From Diorhabda sublineata (Eukaryota > Arthropoda > Insecta > Coleoptera > Chrysomelidae): a stretch of DNA of 64,000 bases. Positions 1-12,679 of the stretch are shown in pieces. Under the pieces are notes generated by a model. It was not told the origin of the DNA. It worked only from the letters and a program-made list of their open reading frames with translations, and made no database searches. The DNA lies in assembly GCF_026230105.1 (NCBI RefSeq), contig NC_079474.1, positions 2,428,187 through 2,492,186 on the forward strand. The letters run 5' to 3'. Positions within the stretch are counted from its first letter, which is position 1. The number at the start of each line of letters is the position of its first letter. The position numbers were made by a program, and so were the translations under genes.

Positions 1-299
1 TGTGGAATGCACATATAATTCATTAGAATTCGTCGAACGTAGTTGTAGAATGAGTCAAACTATACAGTGGGTGTTGGAAAGTATATCTCGTTTTTATCAT
101 TAACTATGAGCAAGTTTTTGTTGAATTGTAATTTTTGTTATATAAATGTTTTAATTATTGTACCAGCATTTTTGTGATAAAATTTTTCTTTATCTTTCTA
201 TCGATGTTTGATTTAAAGTAGCACGTTCAACATTTCGAAAGATATGATCCAAGTTGTGGACTTATAATTTTAATCAATATTTTTAATATGATGATGATG

Positions 300-1660
300 A
301 TCAAATTATACAGCAGATCTTTCGATTTGAGCAAAGCTTTGAGCTAAAAACATTTTTGATATATTCTAAAAGAAAATGTCAATTTTCTGAGCTCAAATCT
401 TGTATTATGGAAATATTCTATTTAAAATTCTTCCGCTTTCAATAGAGAATAAATTCAAAGCTCTATGTACAATTTTGAGATGTGAGCGATGTTTTGAGCT
501 GGTGACATTTTTGATAATTCTCAAAAGAGAATATGAACTTTTAGAGCCTGTATCTCGGAATGTACCGATATGTATAATGTGAAATCTTCTACAATTATAG
601 AGCAACTCTTCCTCTTTCGATGGAGCTTAAATTTGAAGCTCTACGCCTAAGTTTTTTGGAGATATGAAAGGTTTCAAGATAATTGCATTTTTGACAACTT
701 TCAAAAAAAATGTCAACTTTTAGAGACTGTGTCTCGGAATGTACCAATATTTATAGCGTGAATTTTAGTCCAATTATAGAGCAACTCTTCCTCTTTCGAT
801 GGAGCTTGAATTTAAAGCTCTACGCCTAAATTTCTTGGAAACATGAAAGGTTTCAAGATAATGGCATTTTTGACACCTTTAAAGACGAATGTCAACTTTT
901 AAAGCATGTATCTCGGAATGTACCAATATGTACAATGTGAAATCTTCTATAATTATAGAGCAACTCTTCCTCTTTCGATAGAGCTTGAATTTGAATCTCT
1001 ACGCTTAAGTTTTTTGGAGATATGAAATGTTTCAATATAATTGCATTTTTGACAACTTTCAAAATGAATGTCAACTTTTAGAGCCTGTATCTCGAAATGT
1101 ACCAATATTTATAGCGTGAATTTTAGTCCAATTATAGAGCAACTCTTCCTCTTTCGATGGAGCTTAAATTTGAAGCTCTACGCTTAAGTTTTTTGGAGAT
1201 ATGAAATGTTTCAATATAATTGCATTTTTGACAACTTTCAAAATGAATGTCAACTTTTAGAGCCTGTATCTCGAAATGTACCAATATTTATAGCGTGAAT
1301 TTTAGTCCAATTATAGAGCAACTCTTCCTCTTTCGATAGAGCTTAAATTTGAAGGTCTACGCTTAAGTGTCTTGAAGATATGAAAGGTTTCAAGATGATA
1401 GATAGCGTTTTTGACAGCTTTCAAGACGAATGTCAACTTTTAGAGCCTGTATCTCGTAAATTTACCAATATTTGTAGCGTGATTTTAGTCCAATTATAGA
1501 GCAACTCTTCCTCTTTCGATAGAGCTTAAATTTGAAACTCTATGTGTAAGTATTTTGAAAATAAAAGTGAAATTTTAAGCTAATGACTTATAAATAAAAA
1601 CTTTTAATAAATCTACTTAATTTAAAGATTATCCATTTCGATAGAGCTTGAATTTAAGGC
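300..1660. repeat. ~179-bp satellite, block A
   Basis: A head-to-tail tandem array. A conserved anchor (GCAACTCTTCCTCTTTCGAT) recurs at 602, 781, 960, 1139, 1318 and 1501, giving steps of 179, 179, 179, 179 and 183 bp; the last step contains a 4-bp insertion (gata) near 1397. Copies before about 600 are recognisable but strongly diverged, as expected at the decaying edge of a satellite. Each monomer carries the phrases 'gagcctgtatctcg' and 'ttggagatatgaaaggtttcaag'. The short open frames inside it are broken from unit to unit, so I see no coding role. The same family returns after a gap of about 1 kb. Confidence 0.93.
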
Positions 1661-2693
1661 TTCTGGGACCCACTTTATAATAATGACAAAATCCATCCTG
1701 TCGTCCCTTGGTTATTAGATTAAACCGGATATTAAAAAAAATTAATACCAATTGAACTTGACCTCATAATGACGGTATGCTTCATAAAAAAAACCCGCAA
1801 CGACTTCCTGGATTCGCGGTATATCTCACGAGAATAGGAAATATTTTTATGCCTATAATTATCTGTTATACAAATTATTTTTCATCGGTTTGTCTCAGAA
1901 TCAATCTCTTCTTAGAATAGAAAAACGATTTATATTTTGCAAATATCGTTTGTACAATAATTTTTAGAATAACTTTTTTTTTTTTTTAAATTAGAATTGT
2001 CGGTAACATCATAACAGATCATTACCTGGTAAATAACCAATTAGATGAAATGCAGTTTGGCGCATATTTAAGCTTCCGGCATCGAAACGTAACTGTGGAT
2101 ATGTCGCCGCCTTCACCTCCTCCCCCCAATCGGTCTCTTTACGTCACTAAAATCGCGGGTAATTGCTTGTGAACATCACTGTGCTTTTAATCGGAAGTTG
2201 ATGCTATAATGGAATATCGAACTACTTGACGTATACAAGTTGATACCTACGAGGGTCGTTGGAATTAATTCCGATCTAACAAACAAACAATAATCATTTT
2301 TTTCTTTCAAAATAGTCTCCTTCCAAGTCCAGCAGTGTTCAAACCTTTTTAACCCTTTCAAATTATAGTAATATCTCGATATCCAGCAGCGTTTACGTGA
2401 GCACGCACAAATACGCACATAGACCAACATACACAAACTCATTTTCGTGAATACATCACTGGAAGCTGGATTACGTGGTTACCAAGCTATGTGTACCCCT
2501 TCCATCGAATTCAAAAATACGTAATACAGGTACAATTTTATTTACGACATTTCCCCGTACTACTTTCTCAATAAAACAAAATTTTTTCGACCCAAGTTGC
2601 TTTACCTAAAATATTCCCAGTTACCTTTCTTTTATAACCTTCCTAATCTCCTAACAACATTATTAACCTGATCCTCTTCGATATACCTGCTAG
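1661..2693. other. Single-copy-looking spacer between the two satellite blocks
   Basis: AT-rich sequence without a convincing gene. It separates the two blocks of the 179-bp satellite. It contains a T-run near 1973-1988 and, from about 2245, a possible transposon end described separately. The only open frame of note is minus-strand and overlaps that end. Confidence 0.5.
2245..2400 (-). mobile_element. Possible mariner-type 3' terminus
   Basis: The segment begins with 'tacgagggtcgtt', close to the TACGAGGGT terminus shared by several mariner remnants in this window, and is followed by 'caaaatagtctccttccaag', the kind of sequence found antisense to mariner transposase C-termini. A minus-strand frame here has the rhythm of the mariner C-terminus (a W-K-E-T-I-L stretch where GDYFE would be expected). 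Only one end is visible and the coding match is weak, so this is a tentative call. Confidence 0.3.
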
Positions 2694-2724
2694 CACGTTT
2701 CATGAAAAACCAACACACCTACGT
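2694..2724 (+). repeat. 31-bp direct repeat, left copy
   Basis: This segment (starts cacgtttcatg, ends acctacgt) reappears at 3690-3720 with a single C/T difference. The two copies lie immediately outside satellite block B, like a target-site duplication or a recombination footprint around an inserted block. Confidence 0.85.
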
Positions 2725-3689
2725 AAATTTAAAGCTCTACACTTAAGGTTCTTGAAGATATGAAAGGTTTCAAGATAATGGCATTTTTGACAATTTTCAT
2801 ACCAGATATCAACTTTTAGAGCCTGTATCTCGTAAATTTACCAATATTTCTATCGTGAATTTTAGTCCAATTATAGAGCAACTCTTCCTCTTTCGATAGA
2901 GCTTAAATTTGAAGCTCTACGCTTAAGTTTCTTGAAGATATGAAAGGTTTCAAGATGATGGCGTTTTTGACAGCTTTCAAAACGAATGTCAACTTTCAGG
3001 GTCTGTATCTCGAAATGTACTAATATGTATAATTTGAAATCTTCTACAATTATAGAGCAACTCTTCCTCTTTCGATTGAGCTTAAATCTGAAGGTCTACG
3101 CTTAAGTTTCTTGGAGACATGAAATGTTTCGAGATAATGGCATTTTTGACAATTTTCAAACCGAATGTCAACTTTAAGAGCCTGTATCTCGGAATGTACC
3201 AATATTTATAGCGTGAATTTCAGTCCAATTATAGAGCAACTCTTTCTCTTTCGATAAAGCTTAAATTTGAAGCTCTACGCTTAAGTTTCTTGGAGATATG
3301 AAAGGTTTCAAGATAATTGCGTTTTTGACAAATTTAAAGACGAATGTCAACTTTTAGTGCCTTTATCTCGGAAAGTACCAATATTTATAGCGTGAATTTC
3401 AGTCCAATTATAGAGCAACTCTTCCTCTTTCGATAGAGCTTAAATTTGAAGCTCTACGCTTAAGTTTCTTGGAGATATGAAAGGTTTCAAGATAATTGCA
3501 TTTTTGACAACTTTCAAGACGAATGTCAACTTTTAGAGCCTGTATCTCGGAATTTACCAATATTTCAAACCGAATGTCAACTTTTAGAGGCTGTATCTAG
3601 GAATAAATATAGCTAATTTATAGCGTGAATTTCAGTCCAATTATAGAGCAACTCTTCCTCTTTCGATTGAGCTTAAATCTGAAGGTCTA
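2725..3689. repeat. ~179-bp satellite, block B
   Basis: Same family and orientation as block A. The anchor recurs at 2878, 3057, 3236, 3415 and 3648, giving steps of 179, 179, 179 and 233. The long last step is due to an internal partial duplication (the 'aaaccgaatgtcaacttttagag' segment occurs twice around 3515-3590). The block is exactly framed by the 31-bp direct repeats at 2694 and 3690. Confidence 0.93.
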
Positions 3690-3720
3690 CACGTTTCATG
3701 AAAAACCAACATACCTACGT
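3690..3720 (+). repeat. 31-bp direct repeat, right copy
   Basis: Partner of 2694-2724, 30 of 31 positions identical. It starts inside the last monomer phrase ('ggtctac|acgtttcatg'), so the junction has a few bases of overlap with satellite sequence. Confidence 0.85.
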
Positions 3721-3754
3721 TCCTCTACCTTCCACATTTTCATGGCACACCTTT

Positions 3755-3757
<3 letters not shown>

Positions 3758-3787
<30 letters not shown>
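3758..3787 (+). repeat. (GA)15 microsatellite
   Basis: Uninterrupted run of 15 GA dinucleotides. It creates an Arg-Glu repeat in a short overlapping open frame, which is therefore not a credible gene. Confidence 0.97.
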
Positions 3788-3789
<2 letters not shown>

Positions 3790-4440
3790 ATATCTCAAAC
3801 GCCCAAGTCGCTTGTCCTAGAGGTAGGTCATCTCAGCTGAATTTAGTTTTGGTATTTGATCGAAAGACTGATTATCGTGTAAGTTCTCGACCGTCTTCGA
3901 TTCGCGTCCATAATTTTACGTTCGTAAATGATGATGGAATCTGTATTTAACTAATTTCTTTATTGCTTTTCCCAAACACACTGTATACTAGATGTTAGAC
4001 GTTTATATCATAATTTCGAAGAACTGGAATCGATGAAATATGTACATTTATTTATTTAACCGATAAGTTATCATTAAGTTTTTTATTTCTAAAATCGTTT
4101 CGCTTACACGTTTCATTGTTGACTCCTGATAATGATTGTGTAAATAATCAATATTGAGTATTGGTTATTTACAATAACATCATTTCCCGGAACGTAATAT
4201 GGATATTGGAAGTTGTCAAAACAGAACAATAACTGACAGCGGACATATTTTTATTACGTCGGGAATCGATAATATAATTCTATTTTTTTTTGTAGATACA
4301 TCATTTCGATGAAAAAAAATACGTAAATGCGAATATTTTGTCATGTTTTCGGTAAAAAAGGTTTTGTTTGCATCCACGGAGGATCGTGTCCATCAATTTC
4401 CACAATTATAAACGATGACGATCCTCAAATTCGAAGTTTC
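3788..4440. other. No gene recognised
   Basis: AT-rich sequence between the GA repeat and the retrotransposon fragment. The open frames are short and show no domain, signal peptide or membrane segment that I can support. Confidence 0.5.
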
Positions 4441-4468
4441 TTGTTCTACATATTAACAAATAACTTCT

Positions 4469-5010
4469 ATGAGCTGGAGCACTGGAATGGTGACTCCATG
4501 TACGCTATTTTGGTTAATGGAGCCGCCACGGAACACAGTAATTTCTATCCGCACAGACAGTAGAGCTGCCATACAAGATATAAAGGCTGAAAAGGTGTGC
4601 TTTAGGCTAGTTTTGGAGTGCAATAGAGTCCTAGATAATCTGGTGAGTGGCGGCTGCAAGATCCAGCTTGTTTTGATGCCCGGTCACTCGGGCAACAAAG
4701 GCAACCACGAAGCGGAATTATACGCCAGACTGGGATCGGTGAACCCACCGATAGGCCCAGAACCCATCCTTGGTGTGGCCAAAAGCGTGGTCAGTGCGTT
4801 TCTGAACGATCTACTCGCAACGTGGGTTCACACCAACCAACTTCTCGAACTAAATAGGTGCGAAATCCGAACTTCTAATCGGATACTGCCATCTAAGACG
4901 TCATCTCCACACCATGGGCATCAAGGATGTTCCGGAGCGCCGTTGGTGCATGGATGAGGACGAAATCGCAGACCACGTTATCTGTGAGTGTCACCACACC
5001 ATAAAATAGT
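4469..5010 (+). pseudogene. Non-LTR retrotransposon fragment: RNase H domain and C-terminal zinc knuckle
   Basis: A 162-residue frame (4469-4957) matches the RNase H region of I/R1/LOA-type non-LTR retrotransposons: 'TDSRAAIQ' is the strand with the catalytic Asp, and 'MPGHSGNKGNHEAELYAR' is the late active-site block, with the expected final Asp position altered. The protein then shifts frame: 'LHTMGIKDVPERRWCMDEDE' followed by 'IADHVICECHHT' (about 4900-5003) is the typical C-terminal CCHC-like knuckle, with the first Cys replaced by Arg. The RT domain is missing upstream, so this is a 5'-truncated dead copy, as is usual for such elements. The start Met is incidental. Confidence 0.85.
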
Positions 5011-5480
5011 ATAAAATTGATTCAATGAAGCATTTTTTTCATAAAGTTGCGGTGGTAGCAACCTTATACTATCCTGGTGGTTTTGCGTACTAATTTAGGC
5101 GACGGATAAGTCACGAGACATATGAAAATAACACGAACAAACACAAATTTCATTATAATCATTTGATTGTCGATATCAATCTGCACTTGCCTGTCTACTG
5201 CAGAAATTTATTTACACAACCTGCTATCGATTTTACCGGTAATGCAGGTGTCTCCTAATAAATATTAAATCGAAATTGATTTTTAGATAACGAGGTTTAA
5301 TCTACAATGTGTCCCCGGTTACGTGAAACGATTCTTGTAGGAGATAAAACATAATTTGACTTTTGAAAATTCGATTGTGCCTCGGAAAATTTCCAAAAAA
5401 TATATTTTCTTATTATCATTTTTCCAAATCATCCAGCCAATCACAAATTCTTTATATAAAATGAACTGGGCAGACCCTTA
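5011..5480. other. No gene recognised
   Basis: AT-rich interval between the retrotransposon fragment and the palindrome. It contains TATA-like sequence near 5452 (tttatataaaatg) just before the coding-like left arm of the palindrome. No other feature is supported. Confidence 0.45.
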
Positions 5481-5486
5481 TGTCTG

Positions 5487-5880
5487 GACATTGGATGCAG
5501 ATTTGCAACTACACGATGCGACCTTCCAAAACCTTGCCTAGACTTACCCAAAGAAATGGAAACGTGGCAAAAAGTGATGAACGACATATTAGAGACACTG
5601 GTAACTTTGGTTTACGCGCAAGAATTCAAGAAGAGTTGCAGTTGTACCACAAATGTTGGTTTCAACTCCGTTCCAACGTTAGGTAAGGAAAAAACCGACT
5701 TTCCATGATCAGGAAAATACTAGTCGCGAAAACCAACACTCGTGGTACAACTACTGACACTTCTTGTCCAACCAAAGTTGTCGGTATCATCCAGTTTATT
5801 GTATGCTGTTCATCATTTTTTGCCACGTTTTTATGTCTTCAGGGAAATTTAGATAGAGTTCCAGTCTTTGTCCAATGTTG
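5487..5880. repeat. Large imperfect inverted repeat with coding-like arms
   Basis: The left arm (about 5487-5663) and the reverse complement of the right arm (about 5729-5878) align over most of their length, with a loop of about 65 bp. Matching landmarks are 'acgtggcaaaaa.tgatgaac', 'caactttggtt' and 'gttgtaccac.a.tgttggttt'. The left arm is open in one frame through METWQKVMNDILETLVTLVY and on to SCSCTTNVGF. It is followed by a good splice donor (ttaGGTAAGG, 5680s). The right arm, read on the minus strand, retains 'DIKTWQKMMNSIQ' and is then broken by stops. I do not recognise the protein. The structure is either an inverted duplication of an exon or a fold-back element. Confidence 0.7.
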
Positions 5881-6602
5881 AACCAACATCGGAAGGTGGA
5901 TTGCTCGATATGTCAATCAGATTTTTGTTTCTGCGTCTATTGAATTTAGATAATGAGTTAATTTTTGAAATTCTTTTCGACCTTGTACAAATTTCTTGTG
6001 AAATAGTTGAAATATGTTAGGTCGTTGTCCGTTTCTGAATACATTTTAGAAAGTTTCATGCATTTTTATTACTGCTGACTGAACGTTTAGTTTTATTGCC
6101 TTATAAAATTTTACTATCGAGAAAAAAAAATTAAGTTACATAAATGAGATTTTCATATTATATTCGATTTCCATTCCGATCAAAATAGTCATTCAATTGT
6201 AGTGATGAATTTTTTGTTTCTAGTTCAATAAGTCCGAATAACTATTTAAACTTAATATAGTATTTGAAATGTTCGAATTATGACAAGAAATACATTGGTC
6301 AGTCGAATAGGTCAGTCGACAATCTGATAACCTCTCAGAAAAGCGAAGGCAAATTATATCCTGATAGGTGTTCGTTAGCTACACATGTCTATTATGTAGG
6401 ACATTAATCTGCCAAAGTTTTGACAACTGAAAATAACTACGAAAAACGTCTATTTCTAGAAACAACATATATTGTCCAACATGATAAATGTATCAATAAG
6501 AAAACTGATTTAAATAACCTTAGGGTCTATGCATAATTGACATATGACATATGACATTCAACTTCATTCATAACGATCTAACCTTAAAAAATTTAACGTC
6601 AT
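5881..6602. other. No gene recognised
   Basis: AT-rich spacer leading into the 144-bp satellite. The last 60 bases ('cattcataacgatctaacctt...') already resemble degenerate satellite sequence. Near 6540 there is a short tandem 'gacatatgacatatgacatt'. Confidence 0.45.
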
Positions 6603-9600
6603 TCATAATTGAAACAAAAAATATTCATTTCAATCGATAACGACTTCGTTTATTAAAATTTGATGTCATTTATCCAATAACCAATCAATATTCACCATTA
6701 TTTACAACAACCTAGCCTAATCTAACCTATAAAAATTTGATATAATTCATAATCTAACCAAACAATATTCATTTCAATCGATAACGATTTTGTTTATTAA
6801 AATTTGATGTCATTTATTCAATAATGAATCAATATTCACCATTATTTACAACAACCTATCCTAATCTCACCTATAAAAATTTAATATAATTCATAATCTA
6901 ACCAAAAAATATTCATTTCAATCGATAACGATTTCGTTTATTACAATTTGATGTCATTTATTCAATAATGAATCAATATTCACTATTATTTACAACAACC
7001 TAGCCTAATCTAACCTATAAAAATTTGTAATAATTCATAATCTAACCAAAAAATATTCATTTCAATCGATAACGATTTTGTTTATTAAAATTTGATGTCA
7101 TTTATTCAATAATGAATCAATATTCACTATTATTTACAACAACCTAGCCTAATCTAACCTATAAAAATTTGATATAATTCATAATCTAACCAAAAAATAT
7201 TCATTTCAATCGATAACGATTTCGTTTATTACAATTTGATGTCATTTATTCAATAATGAATCAATATTCACTATTATTTACAACAACCTAGCCTAATCTA
7301 ACCTATAAAAATTTGATATAATTCATAATCTAACCAAAAAATATTCATTTCAATCGATAACGATTTTGTTTATTAAAATTTGATGTCATTTATTCAATAA
7401 TGAATCAATATTCACTATTATTTACAACAACCTAGCCTAATCTAACCTATAAAAATTTGTAATAATTCATAATCTAACCAAAAAATATTCATTTCAATCG
7501 ATAACGATTTTGTTTATTAAAATTTGATGTCATTTATCCAATAACCAATCAATATTCACCATTATTTACAACAACCTATCCTAATCTCACCTATAAAAAT
7601 TTAATATAATTCATAATCTAACCAAAAAATATTCATTTCAATCGATAACGATTTTGTTTATTACAATTTGATGTCATTTATCCAATAACCAATCAATATT
7701 CACCATTATTTACAACAACCTATCCTAATCTCACCTATAAAAATTTAATATAATTCATAATCTAACCAAAAAATATTCATTTCAATCGATAACGATTTCG
7801 TTTATTACAAGTTGATGTCATTTATTCAATAATGAATCAATATTCACTATTATTTACAACAACCTAGCCTAATCTAACCTATAAAAATTTGATATAATTC
7901 ATAATCTAACCAAAAAATATTCATTTCAATCGATAACGATTTCGTTTATTACAATTTGATGTCATTTATTCAATAATGAATCAATATTCACTATTATTTA
8001 CAACAACCTAGCCTAATCTAACCTATAAAAATTTGATATAATTCATAATCTAACCAAAAAATATTCATTTCAATCGATAACGATTTTGTTTATTAAAATT
8101 TGATGTCATTTATTCAATAATGAATCAATATTCACTATTATTTACAACAACCTAGCCTAATCTAACCTATAAAAATTTGTAATAATTCATAATCTAACCA
8201 AAAAATATTCATTTCAATCGATAACGATTTTGTTTATTAAAATTTGATGTCATTTATTCAATAATGAATCAATATTCACTATTATTTACAACAACCTAGC
8301 CTAATCTAACCTATAAAAATTTGATATAATTCATAATCTAACCAAAAAATATTCATTTCAATCGATAACGATTTCGTTTATTACAATTTGATGTCATTTA
8401 TTCAATAATGAATCAATATTCACTATTATTTACAACAACCTAGCCTAATCTAACCTATAAAAATTTGATATAATTCATAATCTAACCAAAAAATATTCAT
8501 TTCAATCGATAACGATTTCGTTTATTACAATTTGATGTCATTTATTCAATAATGAATCAATATTCACTATTATTTACAACAACCTAGCCTAATCTAACCT
8601 ATAAAAATTTGTAATAATTCATAATCTAACCAAAAAATATTCATTTCAATCGATAACGATTTTGTTTATTAAAATTTGATGTCATTTATTCAATAATGAA
8701 TCAATATTCACTATTATTTACAACAACCTAGCCTAATCTAACCTATAAAAATTTGATATAATTCATAATCTAACCAAACAATATTCATTTCAATCGATAA
8801 CGATTTCGTTTATTACAATTTGATGTCATTTATTCAATAATGAATCAATATTCACTATTATTTACAACAACCTAGCCTAATCTAACCTATAAAAATTTGT
8901 AATAATTCATAATCTAACCAAAAAATATTCATTTCAATCGATAACGATTTTGTTTATTAAAATTTGATGTCATTTATTCAATAATGAATCAATATTCACT
9001 ATTATTTACAACAACCTAGCCTAATCTAACCTATAAAAATTTGATATAATTCATAATCTAACCAAAAAATATTCATTTCAATCGATAACGATTTCGTTTA
9101 TTACAATTTGATGTCATTTATTCAATAATGAATCAATATTCACTATTATTTACAACAACCTAGCCTAATCTAACCTATAAAAATTTGTAATAATTCATAA
9201 TCTAACCAAAAAATATTCATTTCAATCGATAACGATTTTGTTTATTAAAATTTGATGTCATTTATTCAATAATGAATCAATATTCACTATTATTTACAAC
9301 AACCTAGCCTAATCTAACCTATAAAAATTTGATATAATTCATAATCTAACCAAAAAATATTCATTTCAATCGATAACGATTTCGTTTATTAAAATTTGAT
9401 GTCATTTATTCAATAATGAATCAATATTCACTATTATTTACAACAACCTAGCCTAATCTAACCTATAAAAATTTGATATAATTCATAATCTAACCAAAAA
9501 ATATTCATTTCAATCGATAACGATTTCGTTTATTACAATTTGATGTCATTTATTCAATAATGAATCAATATTCACTATTATTTACAACAACCTAGCCTAA

Positions 9601-12521
9601 TCTAACCTATAAAAATTTGTAATAATTCATAATCTAACCAAAAAATATTCATTTCAATCGATAACGATTTTGTTTATTAAAATTTGATGTCATTTATTCA
9701 ATAATGAATCAATATTCACTATTATTTACAACAACCTAGCCTAATCTAACCTATAAAAATTTGATATAATTCATAATCTAACCAAAAAATATTCATTTCA
9801 ATCGATAACGATTTCGTTTATTACAATTTGATGTCATTTATTCAATAATGAATCAATATTCACTATTATTTACAACAACCTAGCCTAATCTAACCTATAA
9901 AAATTTGTAATAATTCATAATCTAACCAAAAAATATTCATTTCAATCGATAACGATTTTGTTTATTAAAATTTGATGTCATTTATTCAATAATGAATCAA
10001 TATTCACTATTATTTACAACAACCTAGCCTAATCTAACCTATAAAAATTTGATATAATTCATAATCTAACCAAAAAATATTCATTTCAATCGATAACGAT
10101 TTCGTTTATTACAATTTGATGTCATTTATTCAATAATGAATCAATATTCACTATTATTTACAACAACCTAGCCTAATCTAACCTATAAAAATTTGTAATA
10201 ATTCATAATCTAACCAAAAAATATTCATTTCAATCGATAACGATTTTGTTTATTAAAATTTGATGTCATTTATTCAATAATGAATCAATATTCACTATTA
10301 TTTACAACAACCTAGCCTAATCTAACCTATAAAAATTTGATATAATTCATAATCTAACCAAACAATATTCATTTCAATCGATAACGATTTCGTTTATTAC
10401 AATTTGATGTCATTTATTCAATAATGAATCAATATTCACTATTATTTACAACAACCTAGCCTAATCTAACCTATAAAAATTTGTAATAATTCATAATCTA
10501 ACCAAAAAATATTCATTTCAATCGATAACGATTTTGTTTATTAAAATTTGATGTCATTTATTCAATAATGAATCAATATTCACTATTATTTACAACAACC
10601 TAGCCTAATCTAACCTATAAAAATTTGATATAATTCATAATCTAACCAAAAAATATTCATTTCAATCGATAACGATTTCGTTTATTACAATTTGATGTCA
10701 TTTATTCAATAATGAATCAATATTCACTATTATTTACAACAACCTAGCCTAATCTAACCTATAAAAATTTGATATAATTCATAATCTAACCAAAAAATAT
10801 TCATTTCAATCGATAACGATTTTGTTTATTACAATTTGATGTCATTTATTCAATAATGAATCAATATTCACTATTGTTTACAACAACCTAGCCTAATCTA
10901 ACCTATAAAAATTTGTAATAATTCATAATCTAACCAAAAAATATTCATTTCAATCGATAACGATTTTGTTTATTACAATTTGATGTCATTTATCCAATAA
11001 CCAATCAATATTCACCATTATTTACAACAACCTATCCTAATCTCACCTATAAAAATTTAATATAATTCATAATCTAACCAAAAAATATTCATTTCAATCG
11101 ATAACGATTTCGTTTATTACAATTTGATGTCATTTATTCAATAATGAATCAATATTCACTATTATTTACAACAACCTAGCCTAATCTAACCTATAAAAAT
11201 TTGATATAATTCATAATCTAACCAAAAAATATTCATTTCAATCGATAACGATTTCGTTTATTACAATTTGATGTCATTTATTCAATAATGAATCAATATT
11301 CACTATTATTTACAACAACCTAGCCTAATCTAACCTATAAAAATTTGATATAATTCATAATCTAACCAAAAAATATTCATTTCAATCGATAACGATTTTG
11401 TTTATTAAAATTTGATGTCATTTATTCAATAATGAATCAATATTCACTATTATTTACAACAACCTAGCCTAATCTAACCTATAAAAATTTGTAATAATTC
11501 ATAATCTAACCAAAAAATATTCATTTCAATCGATAACGATTTTGTTTATTAAAATTTGATGTCATTTATTCAATAATGAATCAATATTCACTATTATTTA
11601 CAACAACCTAGCCTAATCTAACCTATAAAAATTTGATATAATTCATAATCTAACCAAAAAATATTCATTTCAATCGATAACGATTTCGTTTATTACAATT
11701 TGATGTCATTTATTCAATAATGAATCAATATTCACTATTATTTACAACAACCTAGCCTAATCTAACCTATAAAAATTTGATATAATTCATAATCTAACCA
11801 AAAAATATTCATTTCAATCGATAACGATTTCGTTTATTACAATTTGATGTCATTTATTCAATAATGAATCAATATTCACTATTATTTACAACAACCTAGC
11901 CTAATCTAACCTATAAAAATTTGATATAATTCATAATCTAACCAAAAAATATTCATTTCAATCGATAACGATTTCGTTTATTACAATTTGATGTCATTTA
12001 TTCAATAATGAATCAATATTCACTATTATTTACAACAACCTAGCCTAATCTAACCTATAAAAATTTGTAATAATTCATAATCTAACCAAAAAATATTCAT
12101 TTCAATCGATAACGATTTTGTTTATTAAAATTTGATGTCATTTATTCAATAATGAATCAATATTCACTATTATTTACAACAACCTAGCCTAATCTAACCT
12201 ATAAAAATTTGATATAATTCATAATCTAACCAAACAATATTCATTTCAATCGATAACGATTTCGTTTATTACAATTTGATGTCATTTATTCAATAATGAA
12301 TCAATATTCACTATTATTTACAACAACCTAGCCTAATCTAACCTATAAAAATTTGTAATAATTCATAATCTAACCAAAAAATATTCATTTCAATCGATAA
12401 CGATTTTGTTTATTAAAATTTGATGTCATTTATTCAATAATGAATCAATATTCACTATTATTTACAACAACCTAGCCTAATCTAACCTATAAAAATTTGT
12501 AATAATTCATAATCTAACCAA
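6603..12521. repeat. 144-bp satellite array, 41 monomers
   Basis: The anchor CAATCGATAACG occurs at 6631 and then every 144 bp up to 12391, which is 40 equal steps with no net insertion or deletion at any point checked. Three monomer variants are visible. One has 'ttttg...taaaa', one has 'ttcg...taca', and a rarer one has 'tccaataaccaatc' with 'cctatcctaatctcacc' (for example 7495, 7639, 10951). Between about 8647 and 10519 the first two mostly alternate, forming a 288-bp dimer. Each unit carries CCTAGCCTAATCTAACCT. All reading frames contain stops, so it is non-coding. Confidence 0.97.
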
Positions 12522-12679
12522 TGAAAGTTAACAGTAATCAATAACCTTAATATATTTATCAAGCGTCGATTTGAATTTGAATTTTAAAGTTTATGAATCT
12601 AAGATATTACAAAATTTAACAATAAGTAATTAATCTAAGTAGTTTTTGTTATTTTTATACTTTTATACATACTTTTATT

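Noticed and set aside
3756..3950. Arg-Glu-rich small protein
   Set aside because: The repeat region is simply the (GA)15 microsatellite, and the remainder matches nothing.
6603..12521. CRISPR array or other spacer-repeat system
   Set aside because: The 144-bp units are repeated along their whole length without unique spacers, and the setting is eukaryotic.
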